64,000 nucleotides of DNA, taken from NCBI GenBank assembly GCA_031835245.1, contig JAVKOQ010000036.1:218501-282500 (forward strand), given 5' to 3'. The translations under genes and the position numbers were made by a program. Below, piece by piece: positions 10,909 to 21,327 of the stretch. Under the pieces are notes generated by a model. It saw nothing but the letters and a program-made list of their open reading frames with translations, was not told the DNA's origin and ran no database searches. Position 1 is the stretch's first letter, and each line of letters begins with the position of its first letter. Source of the DNA: Balamuthia mandrillaris (lineage: Eukaryota; Discosea; Longamoebia; Balamuthiidae).

Positions 10909-13900
10909 TTATGAAGGCACTAGATGAAGGGAATGGCGGACAGGATAATCCTTTGTCCTCATAGGGATGAACTCGACGCTGTTCCACATGTCGAGGTAGT
11001 CGTCGTAGTGAGAGGAGTAGAGGTTGCCCGATTGACCCATTGGGTGAATGAACAGAGAGGATTCCACATCCTCCATGTCCACTATCTATCTCAAACAAAA
11101 GTATGTGTGTGTGTGAGAGAGAAGAGAGAAGAGAGAAGAGAGAAGAGAAGAGAGAAGAGAGAAGAGAGAAGAGAAGAGAGAAGAGAGAAGAGAGAAGAGA
11201 GAAGAGAGAAGAGAAGAGAAGAGAAGAGAGAAGAGAGAAGAGAAAAGAGAGAAGAGAAAAGAGAGAGGAGAGAGAGAGAAGATTGGGCAAAAAGATGAAG
11301 AGAAAGAGAGGGAGAGAGATGTACCTGTCTGTAAGAGGGACCATCAGTCATTGGAAAACCTGCACGAATGCCGCTCTCCTTGTTGCCGTCAAAGCCCCAC
11401 CCGCCAACATCGACTGTGTACTCATCTCCTCCTCTCTTCCTCTCCCTTCGGAACAGACAGCCCAGGGGAGTGTCTTGCAGCAGTTGATGCTCAAAGATGA
11501 CCGGATGAACTTCTCCCCAAGCGCCATTTGGTTGAGAAGAAGAAGAGGAAGAAGGGATGAGGAAGTCGATGGTCTCAATGAACTTATCTTCCGCAAACTT
11601 TGTACATGCATCATCTTTCCTTAATTCGTCTTTGAGAGAAGAAGGAGAAGAAGAAGGAGAAGTAGATGGAGAAGGTGATGGAGATGAGGAGGACGTATGT
11701 GCAGGAGGAGCATCAGTAGGAAAAAGGCAATTTGGATCAGGGGAAGAGCTATTGAAGAAAACGTTTATGAGGTAGGTTGGGTTGCTCCAGTAACCTGTTC
11801 CTGTTTCTTTGCCAGCCAAAGTTCGGAGTTCTCTAAACCTATTTTGAAAAAGAACAATAAGCGACAGAAATAGAGAACGATAAAAAGCAGTGAAAAAGAC
11901 TAAGTTACCAAGTTTCAAAGACTCGCGCTTCATAAGAATCGACCGCTGCATCTCCATTCCACTCCAACAATCTTTGCTGCCAGTGAGAGTAAAGCATACC
12001 ACGAGATGTGTTGGTACTATCAAACGTCATTCTACGAATAAGCGGCGTCATCTGGGAATGTAGAAGAGTTACTGTATCTGCTAGCATTCTTTTCATGGTC
12101 TCTCTTGTGTGGTTCGATTCAGAGACTATCAGGTCTTTGATGCGTTGTGCTCTTCCAAAAGAGTTAATGTTGTGAAAGTGGTATGAAGGAGAACGAGGAG
12201 AAAGACGATAACACAAATACCAACAAAAGTAGAAACAAAGAGCAGGAATTATTGAGTGAGAGAGAGAGCTAGAAAGAAACCAAACCTATAAATTGGTTCC
12301 CAATCAGGATCAGCAAGAATAAGATGCGGATAATCATCATCTGTAACTTTGTTGTTGGCGCTGACGATGAATCCATCTTTGGGATTGAGCACAGCGGGAA
12401 GTTCATCGAAAGGAATATAGTCTACCCATTCCGAGAGTGAAGTGTTGCTGCGTTGAGGATAGATTCCAGAGTTGTTTTTAGGGCGAATGGGTATAACGCC
12501 AGTGCATTGGTATCCGATGTTGCCCTCTCGATCGGCATAGACGAGATTGGAAGAAGGTACTACAAGTTTTTGTAAGCTCTCACGAAACTCTTTCCAATTT
12601 GTGGCCGTGTTTATTCCCCAGAAAGCTTCCATGCTGAAGGCGCAAGAAGCCAATATTCAGGGAAAAATAGGAGAGAGGGAGAGAGGATGACTCTTGCCTT
12701 GTATCAGTGCTATTAAGGGCAACCCAGCGTAGAGCCATGGCCGGAGGAATTTGTTTAAAAGAGTAGATCTCAGGGGGCATAAAGTCCGTAAAAACAGGGC
12801 CGACCACCGTAGTTCTGTACTCAAACGTCACATCCTTGCCGTCCTTCACTCGAATGACCTCCTTCTTATGCTCATAAGCTCTCCATGTGCCATGCAACCA
12901 GTATCCCTTTGTTGATATTTCTTCTTCGTCCAAAATGTAAACGTCCTCCACATCCGCTCCAACATTGGTGATGCCCCAAGCAATGTGTTGATTGCGCCCG
13001 AGGATGAGACCAGGAACACCAGCCAACGAAGCTCCAATCACGCTAAGTTCGGGACTGTGTAGGTGGACGAGCATCCAGAGAGAGGGCGTCATGAGAGGAA
13101 GATGAGGATCGTTGGTAAGAATGGGCTTTCCTGAAGCTGTTCGGGAGCCGTGGAGCACCCAATTGTTGGAAGCGCGCGGATGATACCATCTGCGTACTAA
13201 CTGTTTCAAATGAGGAAAGCGAGAGAATAGAGTTGGTTTTTGCATTTGTGTCTCGTTTAGCTTGTTCGGTATTGTTGATGATGAACTGGGCTTGTCATTG
13301 TTGTTGTGCCGGGTTGATATCCGTTGTTGATTTGCTCGAGCGTTGGACGAAGACAAAGAAGTATTAGTAGGAGGAGAAATGAGTTCGTCTGAGCGAACAA
13401 TGACGATGCCATCTTTTGGATATGGCGGCCAAAGTTGGGATATTCTTTCATGAGAGATTCCATCCTCCTCATGCAGCACATATCTATCCAGTTCTTGGAA
13501 GAAATTCATGGCGAGGTCGAAGGACATCATCTTGGCCCACACTAGAATGTCTTCTGGCCGCCAGTCCTCCGGTTCGTGCTGCAGTAAGACGAACTCGAGT
13601 GGCAGTGGCGGATTGGTTGCTAGATAGCTATTGATACCCTGTTGTATGTTTAATAGCATTAAAATTTTGCACTGAAAGACTGTAAAGGAAGGAACGGCAC
13701 TGAGAGGAAGAGGTGAAAGAGGAAAAGAAAACGTCGAGATATACCTCACAATAGGCATCCACTGCCAAGCGAGTAGGAGAGGAAGGGTCCATTGCATCAT
13801 AAGCCTCCTTTGCAGCCTTGTACACTCCCAACCCACGGAACCACTTATCCAAAAATACGCCGTCTGCACCAACTAACTCAGAGAGCCGACCGCTAGCAAT

Positions 13901-15047
13901 CCTCCGCTGAAATTCCATCTGCCACAGTCTTTCCTGGGCCGTTACCTGTGAACAGGGAAGCAAGATAGTTAGACAGGAGAGAAGCGAGAAGCGAGAGAAG
14001 CAGAGATAAATGTGCGAAGAGAGAACGAAACATTAAATAAAGAGAACGAGAAGAAGAAAGGCAGAGAATAGATAACAAACAAGAGAGAGAAGAACAAGAG
14101 ACTAGGAAAAAAAGTTTTAAAAAAGAGTGACAACATACCACTCCTTGAGCAAACAACCCGTCGTGCACGTTCTGAGCGAAGATATGAATCATGCCATTTG
14201 GCTCTCGCTCCACAGTAACCCCATCTGGATGAAGCAAACCAGGAAGGTGCCACCGCCCTTCTACCCTGTCGGGAAGGGTGTTGGCGTGAAGGTAAAGCAA
14301 AGCCGACAGGACCACCAGCAGTAAGAGGCTCATGGTCACCGCCACCGTCATCGAGGCGCACCAAAGGCTGCACAGCCGCTTGGACGATGCTACGACAGCG
14401 AGCGAGCAACTTTGTCTCTGTTTACTTGAGCCCTGCTCTTTCTCTTCGAGCAAATGAAAAGAAGAAGAAGAAGAAGAGGAAGAGGCAAGGAGGAGCTCTT
14501 GTTCTTGCTGCCGTAGAGGAGGTGAACCAAAAGTGTGCATCTCTATCGTGCGTTCGTCTTCTTCGCCTCCTTCTACCGCGTTGAAAGCAAGCAAGAAGCG
14601 CTCCCTTGTGCTTCCACCTTTCCAAACGCGCAAAAGCAAAAAGCCCATCACCCCATTTTGATGCTTGAGCTCTCTCCACAACCACCAGAGGAGAAGAGCA
14701 AGCAGCAAGAGAGCGGTAAGGCCAGCCGCCAGCGCCGCAACCCTGGACAGAGGCTCACACCGAACAAGGCCCCAAGAGGACCACGCAACGTACCGCAGGA
14801 ACAAAGCGGACTCGATCAACATCGAGAGGAGCGCCAACAGAGTGAAAGCGCTGTAGAACAAAAGTAGCGGACCTTGTGGCACAAGCGAGCTTTTTGCTGG
14901 AGTTGGACTCAGTTGGAAAGGTTGTTGGTGTAGTTGGTGATGCGTTTCTTCCTCTGCTTCTTGAAAGTCATCCATTCGCTGCACCCCCAAGGAGGAGTCC
15001 TTTTCAAAAAGGGCGCCAGCCTCTGCCTCCTCCTCCCCTGTCTTCAT
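10909..15047 (-). CDS. Penicillin-acylase family (Ntn) hydrolase, membrane-anchored
   Basis: Seven or so exons from ATG 15047 to TAA 10909-10911. The N-terminus has three hydrophobic helices (LLLFYSAFTLLALLSMLIES; a Leu-rich one; MSLLLLVVLSALLYLHAN) and then the alpha-subunit start DGVTVEREPNGMIHIFAQN. The beta-subunit nucleophile serine is expected in ASNNWVLHGSRTASGKPIL, followed by NDPHLPL and GVPGLILGRNQHIAWGITN, and the C-terminus has GQSGNLYSSHYDD. These are hallmarks of the S45 self-processing amidases, which cleave amide bonds in acyl-peptides or acyl-homoserine-lactone-like substrates. One intron (about 12697-12634) appears to use a GC donor (ACAAG|gcaaga). The start is a choice: the frame stays open upstream through the ankyrin-type block, but a promoter-like motif lies 61 bases before 15047. 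Confidence 0.85.
11104..11281 (-). repeat. AGAGA/AGAAG tract in hydrolase intron
   Basis: GAGAAGAGA-type units on the plus strand, hence pyrimidine on the sense strand, filling the last intron of the hydrolase gene. Confidence 0.85.
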
Positions 15048-15107
15048 CTTTTGGGCTTTGATTTTTTTCTTGCTGATGATTCGTGTCATCATGGTATCAA
15101 CAAATTT

Positions 15108-15135
15108 CGTGACGACATGATCATTGTCGACAAAA
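15108..15135 (-). promoter_or_regulatory. Promoter-like motif upstream of hydrolase gene
   Basis: CGTGACGACA then TTGTCGACAAAA, nearly identical to 10751-10778. A further TGTCGTCATGG follows at about 15147-15157. It lies inside the open frame that joins the ankyrin-type block to the hydrolase, which suggests this stretch is regulatory rather than coding. Confidence 0.45.
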
Positions 15136-15159
15136 CTTATGTTCTGTGTCGTCATGGTT

Positions 15160-15824
15160 GGTATTTTGGGGCCATCCATTCCCATCAGGAGGCCCAACTT
15201 GGCTGCATAGGCGCATGTGGTTTCATCCCAAGGGCATCCGTTCTCTCTGGCCCATTTCAACACTTCCAAATGCCCGTTCCCTGCGGCCTTGGCACAGGTC
15301 CACCTGTCCCAAGGGCATCCGTTGGCTCTCGCCCATTGCAAAGCCGCCAGATTTCCATTACCGGCGGCCCACTTGGTGGTGTATTCATCCCAAGGACAGC
15401 CATTCGCTCTCGCCCATTTTAACACTTCCAAATGACCTCTGCTTGCAGCATAGGCACAGGTGCTCTCCGTGCAAGGACAGCCATTCGCCCTCGCCCATTT
15501 TAACATCGCCAAATGGCCGTTCTTTGCAGCATAGGCACAGGTGCTCTCTATCCAAGGACAGCCATTCGCTCTCGCCCATTGTAGCACTTCCAAATGACCG
15601 TTCTCAGCTGCCAACATGCAAGTTCGCTCGTTCCAAGGGAATCCATTTGCTCTCGCCCATTGCAGCACCGCCAAGTGACCGCCCAAGGCAGCGTAGGAAC
15701 AGGTCATCTCGTTCCAAGGGCATCCATTCACTCTTGCCCATTTTACTATCTCCAAACACCCTTGGTAAGCGGAGAGTGAACTCTTGCCGCATAATTCTTG
15801 GGGCTCATTATAATAATTAAACAT
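15160..15824 (-). CDS. Ankyrin-type WARANGCPW repeat block
   Basis: About seven degenerate 27-residue units with the pattern G.L.VL.WARANGCPW...TC.YAA, starting from ATG 15824. Such repeats are abundant in Acanthamoeba-like amoebae and in some of their giant viruses, usually behind an F-box. No F-box is seen here and the block begins abruptly, so it may be a fragment. The frame continues without a stop into the penicillin-acylase gene. Either this is the N-terminus of a fusion protein or an incomplete copy that landed upstream of the hydrolase promoter. Units are more diverged from one another than in the block at 20407-21327. Confidence 0.6.
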
Positions 15825-15951
15825 TACGTGACGAAGAATGGGTACCACATGCGGGGCAGAAAGAAAAAGTTGTCTTCGGCTGCCTCCTCCCTGAAGGCCT
15901 TGCTAAAGCCTGGTAGTGTCTGTCTTTACAAAGGAATGGCCTTGCAGTCAT

Positions 15952-17235
15952 TTAGATGGTGCACCGCCGAACAATGTCTTGGAAGAGAGTTGGCTCTACT
16001 TGGGTTGCCATTAGCCCTGCAATAAAGTCTTGTTCTGTTACCCGCTTGTTATCTTCCTCGTTTAGCTGCATAAAAGGTGAGATTCTGTGATAGTGCGAAA
16101 GGGAAGGAGCAACATAAACTCAAGAGCGAAGAGACTACCAGCACAAAAAAGCCAGCAAGCTCTGGGAAACCGACATTAAGCTTCACATTACCAGGCGAAG
16201 TTACTTGAGGAAGCCGTGGAAATAAGAAAACTCTTCAACCAGGTAGAAGGAGAGTTAAATGTGAAGAGCGAGAGCGAGAAAGAGAGTCCAGAGATAAGAA
16301 GAAGACCCACAGAAGTTTGAAAGAGGCGAGACGGGGAAAGCGAGAGAACCTTTGAGCCTTTGGCGAAAAGAACAGATTGTGGGGAATGTTCTGATCTAAC
16401 AGATATTGTACACAGATAAAAATCTGTTCTACAAAAGGCGACACCGAACTGCTTTTCTGATCCCTTTTGAACACTATCGCCGATGCGGGAAAGTCTGTTT
16501 GGTTGAATAAAAAGATTACATTGGTTAGCAGTTGTTGTTGGTTTGAAAATAACAGAAGAGCTGACGTTCTAAAATAGAAACCGTGAAGAATCCATGACGA
16601 TGGTTGATGTCCTTTGTCAATGCTCGTTCGACAGGGAACTGAAAGTTTGGTGGATCAAAGTAGAAGGTTTGAAGGTGGAGGTGGTTCACTGATGCTCCTC
16701 CTTTGTTAAGGCGGTTAACTATCAGATAAAGAAGGGTAGAAGAAAGACGTAGAAACCTTCCAAACTATTATACCCAACACGTAGGCCTTTGTCACTTAGG
16801 AGAGAAAGATAGAGTCCTGCTTCAATGGCCTCCATACTTAAAACCTTATTCCGAAGATCAAGAAGAAGAAGAAAAAGAAGAAGAAGAAGAAGAAGAAGAA
16901 GAAGAAGAAGAAGAAGAAGAAGAAGAAGAAGAAGAAGAAGAAGAAGAAGAAGAAGAAGAATGACAACAGTGACAACTTTAACAAGAACACAACTTCGAGA
17001 ACAAGATGAAAGTTTTGAGGAAGAGTTTAATTTACCTGTGGTAAGTTTTGATACGGGCGAACAACCAACGCGGATGCAAAAGCGGTCCAAGGATAAACAT
17101 TTGCAAATAGAGAAGCCAGTGGGGCAATGGAAGAGTTATGTTCACTTGAGTACCCCACTCCACAATCAAGCAATAAGCTTGAATCTACTGATAGCGTGAA
17201 CATGGTGACACGACGGTTGAGGCAGATAGAGAAAC

Positions 17236-17275
<40 letters not shown>

Positions 17276-18192
17276 CATTGCCAGAAAGAAGTAAAAACTC
17301 GTACCATAATTCGATAGTGGCGAGGCCTCAGTGGTTGTGAAGAGATGGAACAAAATCTCCTCTTTGCTTGCTTTGTTGAAGTTAAATGCTTTGGGGTTGA
17401 ATCGTTGAACCACCTTTTGAACAACGAAGGTGCAACAACCGCAGAAACGGAATATCAATAGCAACAACCATCAGGTATCAAACAATGGAAGGAGACTACC
17501 TGCGAGTCGGTCGGGAGCAGTTTTGGTTTACTGGAGCGGCCTTCTTGATACTGCTTCGCGAACCTGTACTTGCCTGGGTGTAAACCGGATAAATCATCAG
17601 AAGACAGGGCAAGAAGACAGAGCAAAGCGAAACTACCTGGAACGGTTTCAGGCACGCTCGTTACTTCATATTTCATGAGCCTCCTCTTGCTCTTCCAGAG
17701 CCGCTGCAGCACGTCATCAAAGCTCAACTCAACGTTCCTCACCGACGATGTCATCCACACACGTTCCTTCACTGCATACAAACTCGGCGTGTTGACTCCC
17801 GTTTTAACTTCTTCTGCTTCTTGAAGAAAACACCTTTCAGGGGAGATGATCACGAAACGACCTTCTTGTCGTCTGCTTCTTGCAAGAAAGGTCCTCCAGA
17901 AAGGCAACAGGGCGCCCACCGCCAACAACAACAGAAACACAGAAACGATCGCCAAGCGAGGGAGCCACCGCTTTTGGAGAGCTGCAATGCGTAACTTGAT
18001 GCAACATCTGTTGCACTCCCTCTTTCTTCGTTTGCTTTTGTACTCCGTTTGTATTGTTGTTGTTGCTGCTGTGTTCACAGACCCACCATGTTCAACATCA
18101 TATAACCGTTTTCTAGTGCCTTCCATTTCTTGCTTCTTTTTCAAACAAAGCTCAATTATTTTGGTAATTTTTGTTGTTTGCTGCAAAGACAT
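15952..18192 (-). CDS. GDP-hexose phosphorylase, VTC2/GDPGP1 family, with N-terminal membrane segment
   Basis: Nine or so exons from ATG 18192 (alternative ATG 18126) to TAA 15952-15954. After splicing, family blocks appear in order: VQRFNPKAFNFNKASKEEIL, SLFANVYPWTAF..L...QNLPQ, GLRVGYNSLEGGASVNHLHLQ, FPVERALT and VQYLLDQNIPHNLFFSP. NHLHLQ is the HxHxQ histidine-triad-like motif whose histidine carries the nucleotide intermediate. The family splits GDP-galactose or GDP-glucose with phosphate, releasing hexose-1-phosphate and GDP; the plant member commits carbon to ascorbate. Which substrate applies here cannot be told. Unusually, residues about 75-100 (LAIVSVFLLLLAVGALLPFW) form a membrane helix flanked by basic residues, whereas known members are soluble. 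One intron holds a (GAA)n tract. Confidence 0.85.
16862..16960 (-). repeat. (GAA)n microsatellite in intron
   Basis: About thirty GAA units on the plus strand (CTT on the sense strand) within the intron preceding the GYNSLEG exon of the GDP-hexose phosphorylase gene. Confidence 0.9.
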
Positions 18193-18212
18193 TTAGAAAG
18201 AACGAACAAGCA

Positions 18213-18337
18213 GAAGAGAGGAGAGAGGAGAGGAGAGCGGAGAGCGGAGAGAGGAGAGAGGAGAGAGCAGAGAGCAGAGAGGAGAGAGGAGAGAGGAGAG
18301 AGCAGAGAGCAGAGAGGAGAGGAGAGAGCAGAGAGAA
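18213..18337. repeat. GAGAGCAGAGAG minisatellite
   Basis: Irregular GAGAGGAGA and GAGAGCAGA units between the phosphorylase start and the MogA-domain stop codon. The same unit type makes up the much longer array at 32071-32812. Confidence 0.85.
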
Positions 18338-18342
18338 TGTGC

Positions 18343-18739
18343 TTATTGCTGAGGGCGATCCATCTTATGATGCTGTTGAGCGGTGGAAGCGGCCGGTATG
18401 TCTCTCAACAGGCCCAACGCGTGGGGGAGGAGCGGTACAACCACCTCCATGTTCTCTTGGACGGCTTTGCTGCTGCCGGGAAGGTTTATTATCAACGTTT
18501 GTTTTCGCATGCCGCTCACTGCTCGACTGTTGTTCCAAGAAGATGAGAACAACGAAGCATACAAGCAAGACGAGCAAAGCGAGAACGAGAGAAAATCAAA
18601 GAGAAAAGAGCAGAGAACAGAACCTGAGAGCAGCATAAGGAGTGGCTTGTAGTGAACGCAGAAGCATGGCTGTGGCTAAACCAGGGGCTTCTCGGTCTAA
18701 AACAGCTGTTTACAGCGTATTTGATTATTACAAAGGCTG

Positions 18740-18784
<45 letters not shown>

Positions 18785-19213
18785 GAGAGTAGAGAGTAGA
18801 GAGTAGAGAGGTGCATAGCACATAGCCAAAGAAAGAGATGAGAGAAAGGAAGAAAGGGAGAAAGGGAGAAAGAGAAAGAGAAGGAGAAAGAGAGAGAGCC
18901 ATCCAACCCACCTTTGGTGGCCTCAGGGGTGACATCACGAGGAGCAAAGCCAGTCCCACCAGTGGTGAGAATTAGATGGAGCCGCTTCTCGTCCACCCAT
19001 CGCACCAGCAAGTCCCTGATGACGTCCAACTCATCGGGCACAGTTTCCGTCTCCTCTACCTTTTCTTCATCCAACCAAAAGAGAAGGCATTATGAACAAG
19101 GTTTTTACGAAAAACACACCACCACAGACCTTTGCTCCAGCAAGTTGAGACTCCACGATTTGAACCAGCAACGGGCCGCTCTTGTCCTCCGCCTTTCCTC
19201 GCGCCACGCTACT
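18343..19213 (-). CDS. Molybdopterin adenylyltransferase domain (MogA/Cnx1G/gephyrin-G), 5' end not found
   Basis: Four exons are recognisable: 19213-19130 ([15 protein letters not shown]), 19059-18912 ([33 protein letters not shown]), about 18704-18617 ([24 protein letters not shown]) and about 18533-18343 ([20 protein letters not shown]). These are the standard MoaB/MogA blocks, including the TTGGTG and DVTPEAT active-site loops. The enzyme adenylylates molybdopterin before molybdenum insertion in the cytosol. The expected first exon, ending in a TVSD-like strand, was not found upstream; a block of GGATATCCG repeats abuts the 19213 acceptor and may have disrupted or lengthened the intron. 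No MoeA domain follows, so this appears to be a stand-alone G domain. Confidence 0.85.
18742..18898 (-). repeat. Purine tract in MogA intron
   Basis: (GA)n followed by GAGTA and GAAAG units on the plus strand, within the intron 18911-18705; pyrimidine-rich on the sense strand. Confidence 0.8.
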
Positions 19214-19222
19214 CTGCCGGCG

Positions 19223-19293
19223 GGATATCCGCTCCGGATATCCGGCGGATGTATCCGTACCGTATATCCGCGGATATTCGGTCGGATATCCGC
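19223..19293. repeat. Array of GGATATCCG palindromes
   Basis: Six near-copies of GGATATCCG (some as GTATCCG, GTATATCCG or GGATATTCGG) spaced about 12 bases apart, immediately upstream of the first recognised MogA exon. Nothing else in the window looks like it apart from one isolated copy near 35129. Confidence 0.8.
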
Positions 19294-19299
19294 TGTTTT

Positions 19300-20406
19300 T
19301 ATTTGAAAAACTTTATGATACGGGTTTGAAAAATAATATGATGAGTTCCTTTTTGGGAAGCCACTGACGTCATGCTGCTCCGATTGATTATCGTTGATAA
19401 TTATCAGAAAATTATTATTGGTCTGAAAAATTTTAATTTTATTGCAGTAAAAAAAAAATAACAAGAGAAGGGAGAGATGAGTTTGATACGTTGCTGCTCA
19501 TTGCTGCCTAGATCATGTTCGCTACAGAGCCACTTCCTGTGCGCTATGCTCCGTTGAGGTTCATCACCTGCTTTGGAACGGTACTGGCCGCAGCGTCGTT
19601 CTTGTTGGTTGAACTCGGTTCTGCCTGATTCAAGGCCTTCTTTGGAAGGGGCAGAAAGATGAACAGAGAGGGGAATGAAAAGAGAATAAGCAAATAGTTG
19701 TAAAGGTTTTCTTTGCTATGATCACAAACCTCTTCTTACTGACATGCAGAGAAAAAGCGAAAAGCACCAAGTAGAAATGGTCGTTAGGCAAGTGACGCGA
19801 TGGTGAAATAATTGTGAATAAAGTGAGTGCGAATATCAGAAATACAAAGAAAAAGCGCACAGGGACCTACGGTACCAATTGTCAAGTCTTACAAGCAACC
19901 ATGGGAACCATCAACAGAATCTTTTGGGTCTCATCATTTTTTCCTCTCCCAACTGCTCTTTCTTCCTCTGCTTTTTCGACTAAGGCTCTGCCTTGTTTTC
20001 AAGATTTAGATTTTAAATTTTAGAAACTAAAACAGAAAACTAAAATCGGCCGGAGGGGAAAATATGAAACTGACCAATAGGAAGAAACTCCCACGTCACC
20101 GAGATCATGTCCTCTCCCCTCTCTTCTCTCCTCTCTGCTATTGGCTTTCCTAATCGGGACGCTGATTTCCGCCCTCTGGAAGGTTGGCGTCCTGACGAAC
20201 CCTGCATCAGCGTCACGAACAATTTTTTTTTCTTCTTGCTCTCTATTTTTCTTTCCCGTTGTTTGTTCTCTCGTGATATGAAAAGTTTATTTGCGGTGAA
20301 TGTACAATTTTAAAAACATCCTTCAGCTGGAGTGCCAAAAGACTTTAGCTACCACTGTGTGCCGGTCTTGCTTTAACTGGACCGACTTTCCAAAGTCCGT
20401 GCGAGT
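19300..20406. other. Intergenic; no convincing gene
   Basis: About 1.1 kb of AT-rich sequence. A 37-codon plus-strand frame at 19515-19628 (MFATEPLPVRYAPLRFITC...) has a hydrophobic stretch but no other support. The missing 5' exon of the MogA gene could lie here, but I could not identify it. Confidence 0.4.
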
Positions 20407-21327
20407 TTACTCATCACAAGGGCAGTGGTTGTTCCTGGCCCAACGCAGTACCTCCGAGTGTCCACCCCTGGCTGCGCCGGCGCACGTTCGCTCGTCCCAA
20501 GGACAGTGGTTGTTCCTGGCCCACCTCAGCACCTCCAAGTTTCCACTTTTGGCTGCGCCAGCGCATGTTTGTTCGTCCCAAGGACAATGATTATTTCTGG
20601 CCCACCTCAGCACTTCCAGCTCCCCACTTCTGGCTGCGCCGGCGCACGTTTGCTCGTCCCAAGGGCAGTGGTTGTTCCTGGCCCACCTCAACACCTCCAA
20701 GTTCCCACTTCTGGCTGCGCCGGCGCACGTTCGCTCGTCCCAAGGACAGTGGTTGTTCCTGGCCCATCGCAACACCTCCAAGTTCCCACTTCTGGCTGCG
20801 CCAGCGCATGTTTGTTCGTCCCAAGGACAGTGGTTGTTCCTGGCCCACCTCAGCACCTCCAAGTTTCCACTTTTGGCTGCGCCAGCGCATGTTCGCTCGT
20901 CCCAAGGACAATGATTATTTCTGGCCCACCTCAGCACTTCCAGCTCCCCACTTCTGGCTGCGTCGGCACACGTTCGCTCGTCCCAAGGACAGTGGTTGTT
21001 CCTGGCCCACCTCAACACCTCCAAGTTCCCGCTTTTGGCTGCGCCGGCACACGTTCGCTCGTCCCAAGGGCAGTGGTTGTTTCGGACCCACCTCAGCACT
21101 TCCAAGTCCCCACTTCTGGCTGCGCCGGCACACGTTCGCTCGTCCCAAGGACAGTGGTTGTTCCTGGCCCATCGCAACACCTCCAAGTTCCCACCTCTTG
21201 CCGCGTAGGCGCAGAGGTCTTCGTTCCAAGCCTCGCGTCTGTTGCTTAAACCCTTTTTCAGCGCATCCACGTCGCCGTCCTTTTCGAACGTCTTAAATAG
21301 CTCCTTTACGCTTGTCTGCCTCTGCAT
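20407..21327 (-). CDS. Ankyrin-type repeat protein of near-identical 27-residue units
   Basis: Single-exon gene of 306 residues from ATG 21327 to TAA 20407-20409. A short N-terminus (MQRQTSVKELFKTFEKDGD) leads into eleven units of the form SGNLEVLRWARNNHCPWDE then RTCAGAA. Units differ by only a few residues. Ankyrin-type solenoids bind partner proteins, and in amoebae they often accompany F-boxes, but none is present here. A TGTCGACAAGG motif lies about 205 bases upstream. The last unit ends CPCDE* and may be truncated. Function unknown. Confidence 0.75.
   Translation of the reverse strand: MQRQTSVKELFKTFEKDGDVDALKKGLSNRREAWNEDLCAYAARGGNLEVLRWARNNHCPWDERTCAGAARSGDLEVLRWVRNNHCPWDERTCAGAAKSGNLEVLRWARNNHCPWDERTCADAARSGELEVLRWARNNHCPWDERTCAGAAKSGNLEVLRWARNNHCPWDEQTCAGAARSGNLEVLRWARNNHCPWDERTCAGAARSGNLEVLRWARNNHCPWDEQTCAGAARSGELEVLRWARNNHCPWDEQTCAGAAKSGNLEVLRWARNNHCPWDERTCAGAARGGHSEVLRWARNNHCPCDE
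20430..21240 (-). repeat. 81-bp tandem coding repeat
   Basis: About ten direct repeats of 81 bases (27 codons) with high identity at the DNA level, including synonymous sites. This indicates recent amplification or gene conversion, in contrast to the diverged repeats at 15160-15824. Confidence 0.9.

Noticed and set aside
11103-11624. 173-codon RE-rich plus-strand frame
   Set aside because: Arises from the purine intron tract of the hydrolase gene.
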